Assembly (NCBI GenBank): GCA_947493005.1
Contig: CANLOY010000002.1
Location: 1-64,000, forward strand
Source of the DNA: an uncultured Roseivirga sp.
GTDB taxonomy: Bacteria > Bacteroidota > Bacteroidia > Cytophagales > Cyclobacteriaceae
Direction of reading: 5' to 3'
DNA length: 64,000 nucleotides
The notes below the pieces were generated by a model. The model was not told where the DNA came from. It made no database searches and worked only from the letters and a program-made list of their open reading frames with translations. The position numbers and the translations under genes were made by a program. This document shows, piece after piece, positions 15,666-30,600 of the stretch. Position 1 is the stretch's first letter. Each line of letters opens with the position of its first letter.

Positions 15666-18600
15666 TTACTTTCTAATCATCACCTTCTTGGTAACTATTC
15701 GTTTACCATCGGTTACATACATCAAGTAAACTCCTTGAGGATAATTGGATACGTCAATGCTAATAGACTTATTCCTGAACCCCGTTTTCCGAAACATTGA
15801 GAAGCCACTAAGGTTCATTAGTTCAATGTCCAGCTTTTTCGAACCACTTTTGGAGAAATCTACATTTAACATCTTGCTGGTTGGATTTGGGCTTAAGGTA
15901 ATCCCACTAGCTTCAATACTCTCATTATCTGTACTGGTGATAACCTCTCCTTCTGCTGTAAGCTGCAGACTTGCCACTCCTCCATTGGATACAATCACAA
16001 CTTCTCCTGAATAGGTTTGCTGTGCTATGGGTGCAAATGTGACCTCAAGTGTGTGACTCTCAGAAGGCCTGATTGTAATATTAGAGTTTGCACCATAAAA
16101 TCCATTCGGGTAGGTAATCTCACTAATTATGAGGTCTGCATCTCCATCATTGTGTATCAACACATCAAATATTGATGTAAGTCCCAGAGCTGTTGTTGGA
16201 ATATTCAAATCAGCTTCCAATCTTAATACTGGTTCCGCAACATTGGTGACTGTAATTACAACAGACATATTGGTTGTATTAACACCATCATTAGCATTCA
16301 CCTCCAGTACATACGCGTTATCTCTATTTGAATCAACAGGGTTTTCAAAGTCAGGGGCAGATTTAAATCGCACTTCACCACTATTAGTATTTATACTAAA
16401 ATGACTTTCATCATTCGATTGTCCAATACTATAGGTTATTGAGTTCTCGTCTGTAGCCACTACTGAGAACACAACACCTTCACTATTCTCTTCAAAGTTG
16501 AAAGCCGACATCGTTGTAAACACCGGTGCAGTATCATCCTGATTAGTAACTGTAATTGTAACATGCTGTGTAACCGTATTAGTACCATCAAATGCACTTA
16601 CTTCAATCACGTAATCATTATTGTTGTCGGCATCGGTTGGGGCTTCAAAATCAGGTGACGACTTAAATGTAACGACTCCTCCGTTCAGGTTAAAGAATGA
16701 TTCATCGTTACCTGTACCCAAACTGTAAGTCAATGGGTTAGCATCAGTAGCTGAAATGGTATAAACAGTCTCAGTGCTGTTCTCTACAAAATCGACAGCA
16801 GTTGATGAGGTAAATACTGGAAGTATTTCATCGACATCAGTGATAGCAATGGTCACCGTTTGTTTGGACATATTCAAGCCATCATTCGCCTGAACTTCTA
16901 TCACGTAACTGTTCTTGGTCTCAAAGTCTGGTGAAGATTTGAATGTAACAACTTCTCCATTCAGGTTAAAGGATGACTCATCGTTACCTGTACCCAAACT
17001 ATAAGTCAATGGGTTAGCATCAGTAGCTGAAATGGTATAAACAGTCTCAGTGCTGTTCTCCATGAAACTTACAGTTGTAGATGAAGTAAACACAGGGGCG
17101 ATCTCATCTACATCGGTAATGGTGATGGTCACCGTCTGACTTGCCTCATTTAATCCATCATTAGCTTTTACCTCGATAGTATAACTGCTCTTCGCTTCAA
17201 AATCCGGAGCTGACTTGAAAGTCACTACAGCTCTGTTCAGGTCGAAGAGAGATTCATCATTATCAGTGCCTAAGCTATAAGTAATGGTATTGGCATCAGT
17301 AGCTGCAATCGTATAGACTGCCCCTGTACTGTTCTCATCAAATTCTACAGTCGTAGCAGAAGTGAATACTGGAGCAAATTCATCTACATCGGTAATGGTA
17401 ATCGTTACTGTTTGTTTAGCAGTATTCAAGCCGTCATTGGCCTGCACTTCGATGGTATAGGTATCCTTGACTTCAAAGTCAGGAGCTGACTTGAAAGTTA
17501 CTGCAGCTCCATTTAGGTCGAAGAATGATTCATCATTATCAGTGCCGAAGCTGTAGGTGATGGCATTGGCATCTGTAGCTTCAATCGCATAGACCGTACC
17601 AGTACTGTTCTCAGTAAAATTCACCGCTGTAGCGGACGTAAAGACTGGCAAGATCTCATCAACATCAGTGATTGTGATCACTACGGTTTGAGATGCAATA
17701 TTGAACCCATCATTGGCTTTTACCTCGATAGTATAACTGCTCTTCGTTTCAAAATCTGGTGATGTGTTAAAGCTTATCTCTTCTCCTTCTATATCGAAAA
17801 GAGCTTCATCATTGCCCTTACCTAAAGTATACCTTAGAACATTATCGTCTGTTGCAGTTACAGTATAGGCAGTTGCAATACCGTTTTCGGCAAAGTTTAC
17901 CGCTGTAGGTGAAGTAAAGACCGGTATAGTTTCATCGGAATCGGTAATTGTGATCGTCACGATCTGTTTTGCAGTATTTAAACCATCATTAGCTTGTGTT
18001 TCAATCACATAACTACTTTTAACTTCGTAATCTGGCGATGCCTTGAAGGTTACTATGCCATCGTTAAGATTAAACAGACTTTCATCGTTTCCTGAGCCTA
18101 AAGCATAAACAATGGAGTTGGCGTCTGTAGCTGTGATCGTGTAAGCCGTTCCTGTACCATTCTCGGAAAAGTCAACTGTAGTAGCCGAAGTGAACACTGG
18201 AGCAATTTCATCCACATCAATAATAGTAATCGTAACTGTTTGCTTAGCGATATTCAAGCCATTTTTGGCTTCTAATTCGATTACATAGCTACTCTTAGTT
18301 TCAAAGTCAGGAGCCGCTTTGAAGGTTAACGATGCACCATTCAAGTTGAAGAGTGTTTCATCATTGCCAGTACCCAAGGCATAGGTGATATTATTAGCAC
18401 CTGTAGCTGAAACGGTATAGACAGTACCAGTTCCGTTTTCAGTAAATCCCGCGGTAGTACCTGAACTAAAAACTGGTAATATCTCATCAATATCGGTAAT
18501 GTTGATTGTCACCGTTTGTTTAACCGTATTAGTTCCATCGTTGGCCTGAACTTCGATCACATAACTACTCTTGCTTTCAAAGTCAGGAGCTATTTTAAAA

Positions 18601-21600
18601 GTGACCACTCCCCCATTCAGGTTAAAAAATGCTTCGTCATTGCTGTTTCCTAAGCTATAAGAAATAGTGTTGGCATCTGTAGCCATAGCAGTATAAGCTG
18701 TTCCTGTTCCGTTCTCTTCGAAGTTGACGGCTGTTGTTGAGATGAAGACTGGCAGTATCTCATCCACATCGGTGATAGTAATGATGACTGTTTGAGAGGC
18801 CGTGTTGAGACCGTCATTCGCGTTGACTTGGATCGTATAGATTGACTTAGTTTCTAAGTCTGGTGCAGCTTTGAAGGTCACTACCCCGCCCACGAGGTTA
18901 AAGAAGGCTTCGTCATTGCCCGTTCCTAAACTGTAAGTGATCGCATTAATATCAGTAGCTACAATAGTATAAGCCGCTCCTGTTCCGTTCTCTTCAAAGT
19001 TGACAGTCGTGGTTGAAGTAAAAACTGGTAGTATCTCATCAACATCAGTTATCGTAATTATTACTGTTTGAGATGCTGTATTGAGTCCATCACTAGCATT
19101 CACTTCGATAGTATAGCTTGACTTAGTTTCTAGGTCCGGTGCAGTTTTGAAAGTTACTACCCCGCCTACTAGATTGAAGAGGGCTTCATCATTGCCCGTG
19201 CCTAAGCTGTAAGTAATAGCATTAGCATCAGTAGCTACAATGGTGTAAGCCGTTCCTGTTCCGTTCTCTTCAAAGTTGACAGCCGTGGCTGAAGTGAAAG
19301 CTGGTAGTATCTCATCAACGTCAGTAATGGTAATGGCAACCATTTGAGAGGCTGTGTTGAGTCCATCACTAGCATTCACTTCGATAGTATAGCTTGACTT
19401 AGTTTCTAAGTCCGGTGAAGTTTTGAAGGTCACTACTCCACCTACTAAGTTGAAGAGAGCTTCATCATTACCAGTTCCTAAGCTGTAAGTAACAGCATTA
19501 GCATCAGTAGCAGTGATTGTGTAAGCAGTGCCCATTCCATTCTCTGCAAAACTTATTGCTGTCGCAGAAGTAAACACCGGAGTAACTTCATCAATATTGG
19601 TAATGGAAATTGAGACAATTTGTTTAGCTGTGTTGAGACCGTCTGTGGCCCTAACTTCAATTTTGTAACTGTCCTGAACTTCAAAATCGGGAGACGATTT
19701 GAACGTCACTGCTCCCTCATTTAGGTCAAATAGATGTTCATCATTAGCAGTACCTAAGCCGTAGGAAATGGCATTCGCGTCTGTTGCTTCAATGTTATAG
19801 ACTGTTCCTATACCATTCTCTTCATAGTTCACTGTCGTAGCAGAGTTAATAACGGGTAATATCTCATCTACGTCAGTAATGGCAATAGTCACCGTTTGTT
19901 TTGAAGTATTCTGCCCATCATTAGCCAATACCTCTATTACATAACTATTCTTTACTTCAAAGTCTGGTGATGTTCTAAAGCTCACTTCTCCACCATTGAG
20001 ATTAAAGAAAGACTCATCGTTTGCCGTGCCTAAATTGTACGTAACGAGGTTCACGTCACTCACTTCAGCTGTGTAGGCAATTCCCGTTTCATTCTCAATA
20101 AAAGTTGAGGTAGTTGGGGAGATAAAGACAGGAGCCGAATCATCTACATCGGTGATGGTAACAGTAATCATTTGTGAAGTCACGTTATTTGATATGTCTG
20201 TAGCTTTCACTTCAAGAACATAAGCATTGTCCTTATTTGCATCCAATGGTGCTTCAAAATCAGGAGAAGCCTTAAAGGAAATCTGACTATTATTCAGTTC
20301 AAACAGCCCCTCATCGTTTAAGGTCCCTAGACTATAGGTAATCGTACTTTGATCCGTGGCCATGGCATTGTAGACAACACCTGTAACGTTTTCTTCAAAG
20401 GTTGAGGCCGTTGAAGAAGTAAAAACAGGTGCTATTTCATCGACATCATTAATTATAATGGTAACCAATTGCGATGTCATATTATTAGCCACATCGGTTG
20501 CCTTCAATTCAATGATATAGGTACTATTCTTATCTGTATCTTTTGGGTCCTCGAAGTCAGGAGAACTCTTAAATGAGACGAGGTTATCATTCAAATCAAA
20601 CAGTACCTCGTCATTTGCTGTCCCCAAGCTATATGTGATAGCGCTTTTGTCTGTAGCCAGAGTTGTATAAATAGTTCCAGTGACGTTTTCGTCAGAATTG
20701 ACTATAAAGGCAGAAGTAAAAACAGGCTGTAATTCATCAATATCAGTAATTGATATTGACACAAGCTGCTTCGCGACATTAAAACCATCATTAGCCTGAA
20801 CTTCAATAACATAACTACTCTTTTGCTCGAAGTCTGGTGTAGTTTTAAAAATAACTTTGTCTGCAAAAATATTAAACGACCCTTCGTCATTACCAGTACC
20901 TAAACTATAGGTAAGTGGATTGGCATCGGTTGCTGCTATCGTATATGCCGTTTCTGATCCATTCTCAACAAAATCGAGTACTGTTGCAGAGGTAAATACT
21001 GGTAGGACTTCATCTAAATCGGTAACTGTGATTGAAACCATTTTTGTTACGACATTCAACCCATCACTTGCCTTCACTTCTATTACATAAATGTTATTTC
21101 CGTCAGCGTCAGTTGGAGTTTCAAAGTCAGGCGAAGTTTTAAAACTTACCTCACCATTGGTTATATTAAAAAGGCCTGAATCGTTGCCATCTCCTAAGCT
21201 GTAGGTTATCGCATTGACATCTGTTGCAACAACTGTATAAACAGTGCCAGTTTCAGTTTCCATAAACTCAGCAGTGTTAGAAGAAGTAATGACTGGAGCT
21301 GTATCATCAGCATTAACTACACTTATTGTCACAATTTGACTTACCACATGGATACCATCGGTTACTTTAACTTCAATGATATAGGTGTTGTTGCCATCGC
21401 TGTCCGTGGGTGATTCAAAGTCGGGTGCTGCTTTAAAAATCACTTTATCTGAGTTTAAGTCAAACAAAGCTTCATCCCTATCACTTCCAAAACTGTAAGT
21501 CAAACTATTGGCATCGGTGGCGGCAATCGTATAAGCCGGTGTTACACCGTTTTCTGTAAAACTAGTGGTAACTGAGGAGGTGAATACTGGGGCAGTATCG

Positions 21601-24600
21601 TCTATATTAGCCACAGAAATCACGACAGTTTGTGTACCTGTATTTATACCGTCATCAGCGATTATTTGGATTGAATACTTGTTGTTTTGATCCAGGTCTA
21701 TCGGAGATTCAAAGTCAGGAATCGCTTTGAACAATACTGCTCCATTAGATTCAGATATCGTAAACAACCCCTCATCGTTTCCAGTGCCCAGACTGTAGGT
21801 CAATGCATTATCATCAGTGGCTACCGCTGTATAGGCCGTTCCGCTCCCGTTCTCAACAAAGTTCTCCGTATTGGAAGAAGTGAAAACTGGACTCGTGGCA
21901 TCATTCAAAATTTTGAATTGTCCTGCAGCCAGGTTCTTTGTGCCCAAGTCATTTGTAGCAACATCTTTCGGTACATCTATGGCTACTATGCCATCAACAG
22001 CAGGGATTATCGTAACACTGTAGCTTGTACCTGACCCAGTGAAGCTTGTACTAGTAGCATTGCCCAATACCAGGTCTGTCTCTACAAAATCTGTCACTTC
22101 AGAACTAAATACAATCGACACGTCAAATGAACTGTTAGTGACATTTTTTGCAGTGCTAGTTATGGACACAGAAAGCACCGAGGAATCCACTAATACCGTG
22201 AATGGAGAAGCTGCGGTATTTTTATTCCCAGAAGCATCAACAGCAACCTCGGCAAGAACATTAACCACAACTGTACCATTAGCAGAAGGGGTAATAGTTG
22301 CATTATAAGAAGCGCCAGAACCACTAAAATTCGAAGCTGTTCCATTGGTTAAGTCAAGATCAGAGATATCAAAACCGGTTACGTTTTCAGAAAAAGTAAT
22401 CGTGACATCAAACGCACCATTTACAGTGCTACTGGCAGCGCTAGTAATACTCGTTGCAGGAGCTATTTCATCCAAATCGGATACCGAGACATCCACGAAT
22501 TGCGAAGTAGTATTCAAACCATCGCTAGCGATTATTTTGAGTTTATAAATATTATTGGTGTCAGCATCTTTAGGTGCTTCAAAATCAGGAGCAGAATTGA
22601 AAGTGATTACTCCTGAGTTGATACTGAAGAGACCCTCATCTAAATCACTCCCAAGAGAATAAACCAATGCATTTGCATCCGTGGCTATGGCAGTATAGGC
22701 AGAACTTGTAGAATTCTCGCTCACACTTACGCTACCAGGGGAAGTGAATACAGGAACAGTATCATCAATATTGGTCACAGTGATGGTCACCAGTTTTGTA
22801 GCTCTATTCATTCCATCGAATGCGATGGTTTCCACGACATAGGTATTGTTACCATCACCGTCTGTAGGCATTTCAAAATCGGGAGCTGTTTTAAAAGTGA
22901 TCACCTCCCCACTGATATTAAAAAGGGCTTCATCGTTACCTGTTCCTAATTGATAAGTAAGACTATTATCATCAGTAGCCACAATCGTATAGGCAGCTCC
23001 TGTACCATTTTCTACAATACTGACGGCCGAAGGTGATGAAATTATTGGAGTTGTGTCATCAACATCTATCACTGTAACTTTGACTTTCTGAATCTTGTCA
23101 ATTACCCCATAACTTGCCTTCACGTTCAGGATATAAATATTATCAGCGTTTTTATCTAGAGGATTTTCAAAGTCTGGGCTATTTTTAAAAGTAATTTCGC
23201 CAGTAGATTCTACGATATCAAAAAGAGATTTATCGTGACTATTCGCTAAACTGTAAGTAACATTGCCAAAGGCTGTGGCAACTGCTGTGTAAGCTATACC
23301 TGTTCCGTTTTCCGAAAAAGTAGCTGTTTCAGAAGAACTAAAAACTGGTGGGGTATCCTCTACATCTGTAACCGTGATATATATCTGTTGAATACTATGA
23401 TTTGTCTTATCATTAGCAAAGACTTTTAATAAGTAAGTGTTATCGCCTGTTTGGTCTAGAGGATTCTCGAAGTCTGGGACTTCTTTGAACCTGATTTCTC
23501 CTGTTGTTAGATTGATATTGAAAAGACGTTCATCAAAGTCATAACCTCCACTATAAAAAATTGGATTCTCATCTGAAACATTCTCCTTGTCATGGGCCAC
23601 AATAGTATGAACTACACCTGTTCCATTTTCAGCAAAACTCACTGACCTTGATGAAGTAATCACAGGAGTTGTCTCATCACGATTAGTTACAGTAATCGTC
23701 ACCAATTGACTAGCTTCTTCATTTATTCCATCACTGGCAATTACTTCAATCACATAGGTATTGTCTGCATCAGCATCTTTTGGTTTTTCAAAATCAGGTA
23801 CTTTCCCCCAGAAAACCCAAGTCCCTCTTACAGAGAATAGACTTTCATCATGACCTGTACCTAATCTATAAGTTACATCACTTGCATCTTTAGAGAAGAT
23901 ATGATATGCTATATCATAATACCCTTCCACATAATCGACAGCGGTAGGTGATAAGAATACAGGAGGATCTTCATCTAAATTGATAATGTTAATGGTTACA
24001 ATTTTCTTAGCTGTATGGAGACCGTCATTGGCCCTAACTTCGATTTTGTAACGCTTCTTTACCTCATAATCAGGAATTGTTTTAAATCGCACCACTCCTT
24101 CATTAAAATCAAAGAAATGCTCATCATTTTCAGAACCTAAACTGTATGTTATACTATTCTCATCTTTTGCAACAATGGTGTAAGCTATACCTGAGCTATT
24201 CTCTTTAAAACTGACTTTTGACGGTGATTTGAATTCTGGCTCAACATCGTCATAATTGGTTACTGAAATTTTAACAAACTCAAAGATTTCGTTAATTCCA
24301 TCATTGACTTTAACTTTTATAGAATAGACATTGTCTTGGTTCTTGTCCTGCGGATTTTCAAAATCTGGTGCTACTTTGAATGTGATGTCAGTCCCGTTTA
24401 AATCAAACAAACCACCATCATCAGCGGCTCCAAGTTTGTAGGTCAAAGGACTGTTATCTGTTGCTGATATCGTGTAAGCTACACCCGTTGAGTTTTCAAG
24501 AAAGCTGGCTGTGGTTGAAGATGTAAACACCGGTGGGGTATCATCCACGTTCATTACGGTAATAGCGACAAGTTGACTTACTTCATTTATTCCATCACTC

Positions 24601-27600
24601 ACATTCACACTAATCAAGTAGACATTATTAGCGTCAGCATCAACTGGCTGTTCAAAATCAGGAATTGTCTTAAATGACACATTTCTCCCTTCCAGCTTGA
24701 ATAACGTTTCATCATTACCTGTCCCTAAACTATAGGACAAGGTGTTCGCATCTGTGGCTTCTATTCGATAAGCCTGAGTTGTTTTATTTTCTTCAAAACT
24801 CACCGCATTTAGTGAGGTAAAAACAGGAGGAGTATCATCTAGGTTTCTAACTGAAATACTAACCAATTGACTAACAGTATTAACACCATCAGTGGCTCTT
24901 ACCTCAACAACATAGATGTTATTGGCATCACCATCAGTAGGAATCTCAAAATCAGGCACTGCTTTGAAATTGAGAACATTTTGAGATAAATTAAAGAGTA
25001 CCTCATCATGACTATTCCCTAAACTGTAAGTAAGCGGATTTGTATCAGTGGCAGCAATCATATATGCTGAAACAGTTGCATTCTCATCAAAATCGATTGA
25101 AGTAGCAGATACGAAAACAGGTGCTGTATCATCAATATTGGTTACTGTAATTTTGACAGTTCTTTCCGCTTCATTAACACCATCACTTGCTTTAATTTTT
25201 ATCCAGTAGATATTATTTGAGTTAAAATCCGAAGGATTTTCAAAATCAGGAGATACCTTGAATGAAATCAAGTTTCCATTGATGTTAAACAGGTTTTTGT
25301 CATTGGTAGAAGCCAAACTATAAGACAAAGGGTTAGCATCTGTCGCCAAAACAGTATAGGCTGTACCAATACCATTTTCAGCAAAGTTCACTTCAGTAGA
25401 TGAGGTGAATACTGGCGGTGTATCGTCTTGATTGGTCACATTAATGACCACCAATTGACTCTGAGTATTTAAACCATCATTGGCGAGCACTTCAATGACG
25501 TATGCATTATTGGCATCTCCGTCTTTGGGATTTTCAAAATCAGGAGATGTCATAAAAGTTACTTCAGCTCCTTCAAGCTTGAATAACGACTCATCATTTG
25601 CATTCCCCAAGCTAAAGGATAGTGTGCCTTCATCAGTTGCTACTATAGTATAAGCTGTCTCCTGAATATTTTCGGCATAACTGACACTTATCGGAGAGGT
25701 AAAAACAGGAAGGGTTTCGTCAAGGTCAGCCACTGAGATAGTCACCAGTTGACTGGCAACATTTACCGCATCTCTGGCATTGATCTTAACAGTATATTGA
25801 TTGTTAGCATCTCCATCTCTGGGGTTTTCAAAGTCCGGAGAATTCTTAAAGCTAAGTATACCACCGTCCAAATTAAATAGATTTTCATCGTTTTCAGACC
25901 CTAAACTTAAAGTCACTCCATTGGTGTCCGTGGCTTTTATATGGTGAACTTGCCCAGTACCATTTTCGATAAAATTAACTGCTCCAGAAGAAGTAAAAAC
26001 AGGTTCAATACTATCATAAATTCTACTAATTTTTTCCGTTGCCTCGTTGCCGTGATTATTTTCATCGAATGCTTTGTATGCATCTAAACTAACCACCACA
26101 AGCCCTTCATTTTCTGGAGTGATCAAGGCACTATAAACACCAGGGCTTTGCATCAAAAGATTACTAGCCTCACCATTAACAACCGTAATATCACTTGCTA
26201 CAAACCCTGAGACCGAACTAGCAAATGTAAATACCACAGTAAAAGGACTTTTCACAGTTTCAGGTGCTGAACTTGCAATAGTCCCTGCCACAGACTGTGA
26301 TTGGAGATTATATACATTAATGCGATCTCCAACAGTCCCCATTACAAACATCTTAGTGCCGTCAGGGCTGAATTCAAGTGAGCGAGGAGCAGACTCTTTG
26401 CTACCAACCGAGAATTCTTCATCATTTTGATATACAGCCGAAGCGATATCATAAGGTGTAGGTAAACTGTATTCGGTAATATCTTTACCCTGAATACCCA
26501 ATACGTACATTTTAGTACCATCCGCATTGAATGCTAACGAATATGGGTTAATCTCCCTCCCAATCACGGACCTTACACCGGTATGCATGGCAGTTGAGGG
26601 CTCATAAGGGCTTGTAAGGTCGTAGGCTTGCACGGCATCGTTGCCTGAACCTAAAACGAATAGTTTTCTACCATCTCTGCTAAAGGCCATAGAGGTCGGG
26701 TCTCCTTCAATTTCTCGGACAGAAAATGGTGTTACATCATCTCGTAGTGTTGCTGTAGATATGTCAAAGGCCTTAGTTAGTTTAAATTCGTTGACTATAC
26801 CATTAGGCCCCAACACAAACATTCTTTTTCCATTTTCATTAAAAGCCAGAGAACTTGGACTAGTTGTTACTGCCGCTACTGAGAAATCAACTCCAGTGAA
26901 ATTCGCTGTAGAGACATCATATGGTGTGGTCAATTTATAACTGTAAATGGCATCATTTACTCTACCCATCACAAACATTTTTGTCCCCTTTGCATTAAAA
27001 GCAAGCGATCGGGGTCCTTCATCCACGTCTGCTACTGAGAAGTGTTTGGAAAAAACAGCTTTGGACACATCAAATGCAACACCGGCATAAAAGTAATTTC
27101 CGTCAGTAAATCCGCTGGTCGGTGCTCCATCTATTACATCAACTATTCCAGTTCCTGAGCTCTTTAAGTCAATACTCAATATACCATCTGCAAATGCCGG
27201 AATATCGCTTACGGAAACCAAATAGGAAGTTCCGCTCCCACTAACTGCGGATATAGCTGCGCCAATAAGTTCAGAAGAAGCTTCTAATTCAAAATCGTTA
27301 ACATCGACCCCTGTTACAGCTTCACTAAACGTAACCTCAAAATCTACAGCGCTGGCATTCTTTGCCGGATTTCCAGACAGATTAATACTCACTACATCCA
27401 AAGGAGATGAGTCCATGTAGTATTCATGAATGGTACTATTATCATTGTCCAGTACAAACATTTTAGTGCCATCATCGCTGAAACTCACTTCTTCAGGATT
27501 TATAATACCAAGTGGGGTCAAATCAATTCCTTGATTCACTCCTGAAAACTGAATTGTCCTTAGATCATAAGCTTCTGTCAAGACGTATTCGTAAACCGAT

Positions 27601-30600
27601 GTTTTGCTCTTCCCTGTAATATATGCCTTAGTACCATCTGCATTAAATGCCAATGACCGAACATCGTTTTCTTCTGTAATGAATGGAGTTGTCTTTCTTA
27701 TAAAAACAGCCGTTCTGATGTCATATGGGGTAGTAAGCTTAAATTGATGCGCTTGAACCAAGTCCATCACGATTAACTCAGTTCCATTTCGATTAAAAAC
27801 AGCGCCATGAGCGTTTAAACTACTTAAGTTATCTGAAGTACCTTCATAGGAAGCAGTTGAGACATCAAAACCAGTGGTCAGGTTATATTGATGAACTCCT
27901 TTTTCCCCGCGTCCACCTACAATCATTCTTGTACCATCTAGATTAAAATTGATAGCCGTTTGGTTGCCTACTTCGTCTGCATCAAATCGCCTCTTATAGA
28001 TTGCGGTTGAAGCATTAAAAGCAACCGGCAGGTCATACTCATGTATATAAGTAGTATTACTACCATGAACGAACATTTTCTTACCATCTGAACTGAAAGT
28101 CAACCCTTTTGCCTTGGACTGAGATTTCTCCGTAACTGTGAAAGTTCGCTGACTACCACCATACACAGCCTTGGAAATATCAAAGGCCGCACCTACATAA
28201 TGATATTCATTTGAAGGACTGCTCTCGATAAGAGAATTACCATCAACATCTCTGATTCTTGCATAATTATCTATCAACCGAATACCCAGTGTTCCATCGG
28301 CTCTCGCAGGGATGTTAGTAACGGTTATAGTGTACACGTCACCTTCTCGTTTGAAGCCAGAAACAGTGGCTCCTACCACTTCTCTAGAGGCCAAAAGTTC
28401 AAAATCGGTATTGTAAAGCCCAGTTACAATCTCGTCAAACGTTACAATAAAATCTACAGTGGTAGCGTCAGGAGCAGGATTATCCGCCACAGTGATACTG
28501 ATTAGCTCAGGCTCTGAAGAATCTAGGTTGTACTCGTGGATAACATTATTTTCATTACCGAGCACATACATTTTTGTCCCATCAGAGTTAAAGCTCAAGG
28601 AACGAGGTAATGTCTCCTGATCAGCTACTGAAAACCTTTGATTATCTCCTGCATAGACTGCATTGACTACGTCATAGGGTGTTGCCAATGTATACTCATT
28701 GACATCATCACCTTCTGTACCCATGATGAACATTTTGGTGCCATCAAAATTGAATGCGATTGAGTATGGGTTCGCTTCACGCCCTCCTACTGCCCTGCTG
28801 CCCGAATGTGTAGCTGTCGACACGTCAAATGCCTTAGAAAGATCATAGGCCTGGACGGCATCATTGCCAGTACCTAGCACAAACATTTTTAGCCCATCTC
28901 TACTAAAAACAACAGAAGTTGGTGCGGATTCTTGACCCGAAATAACCTTGCGTTCTTCCTTGCCATTAAATGATACTGTGGACAGGTTATAGGGTCTGGT
29001 GAGCGCATACTCATTGACATCTTTGCCTTTTGGACCCATGATATACATTTTCTTGCCAGAGGAATTGAAAGTCAGTGACCTCGGGTTTTCTTCTTCATTG
29101 ATTGTGGAAAAGATTTGATCATTACCCGCCTTTACGGCTGTAGAAATATCATAAGGTACTGTAAGGTTATACTTAGTAACTTTTTTGCTATCTGTGCCCA
29201 TGGTGAACATTGCCTTTCCATCGTGACTGAAAGCAAGTGAACGAGAATAGCCTTCTTCATCAGCAATCGAAAAACTTTCTGAACTGCCTGCATACACAGC
29301 CTCAGAGATATCAAAAGCCGCCCCTACATAGTGATAATCCTTTACAGGTGAATTATCTATTTTGACTTCAGACCCTTCCACATCTTGAATTCCAGTACCA
29401 GAAGCTTTGAGCTTCAAACTCATGTAGCCGTCTCTATTAGGTGGAATATTATTAACAGTGATTGTGTATGATTTTCCGCTACCACTTATTGAGGATATGG
29501 TAGCCTCCTTCACTTCTTCAGAGGCTTCTAGCATAAAGTCGTCCAGGTCTACTCCCGTTACTTTAGCGCTAAACTTTACTTTAAACTCTACAGAAGTCGC
29601 AGTAGCCGTAGGTGTATTTAACAATTTAATTTCCAGAACACGTGGGGCGGTATTCAATCTAAATTCATTTACTGATCCGTCAACGACTAACATTTTGGTA
29701 CCGTCAGAGTTGAATGTCACGGACTCGGATCGGCCCAATTGAATAAACTGTTTTTCATTCAAAAAATGACGGGTTCTGACATCATTGGCCACATGCATTC
29801 CGTATTCGAATACGTAGTAAAGCTCGTCCTCAAAACCAAACATCCTTTTACCATCAGGTGTAAATGCCAAACCTACAGGTTCATTTCCATAGCGCGTATA
29901 AGTGCTTGATGCTTGCCGTTTCAAATAAACATAACCTGTACCATCCAATTCACCACGAGGGACTCCTCCCAAAACAGTTTCAAAAGGTATAGTAGATAAA
30001 TCATATGGCGCTTTTAGCCGATATTCATAGGCCTTTGTATTAGTGTTCCTACTCGCCACATACATATGTAAACCATCTGGGCTAAATGATAAATGTGTGT
30101 GCCGGCTCCCATCCAGTACATATACTGTCCTTTCAGAAGGAATTTCGGTTGACAAATCGAATCCAGTAGCGAGGCTGTATTGTCTTAGTTTTTCGGTAGG
30201 GTCAGCGTAAGGCTCTATCCCTTGCATAAGGAATAGTTTAGTTCCATTCTCGTTAAAAGCTAGAGACACGAAACCTGTGGTATCAATGACGAAGTCTTTG
30301 TCAACTCCAGCATATTTCATGGTCTCTACACTATATGGAACATCAAAATTGAATACTTTTATTTTCTTGTTGCTAGAAAGCACAAATAGTTTACTTCCAT
30401 CCGGACTGAATTTACCGTCAAATTGAAAGCCTGCCGAGTTGTTTATGGCATTATTATCTCCAACAAATTCGGCCTCTAAACTGAATGACTTGCCCACATA
30501 ATGATACTCCCCCTTGGTAAAACCAGATACGCTTACACCATCTAAATTACGAATAGCGGTACCTGTTCCTTTTATATCTACACTTAATATACCGTCAGAG

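Noticed and set aside
21687-22548. Plus-strand frames of 67-115 codons within the giant adhesin gene
   Set aside because: They lie opposite well-formed cadherin and Ig domains and have no start signals or family resemblance.
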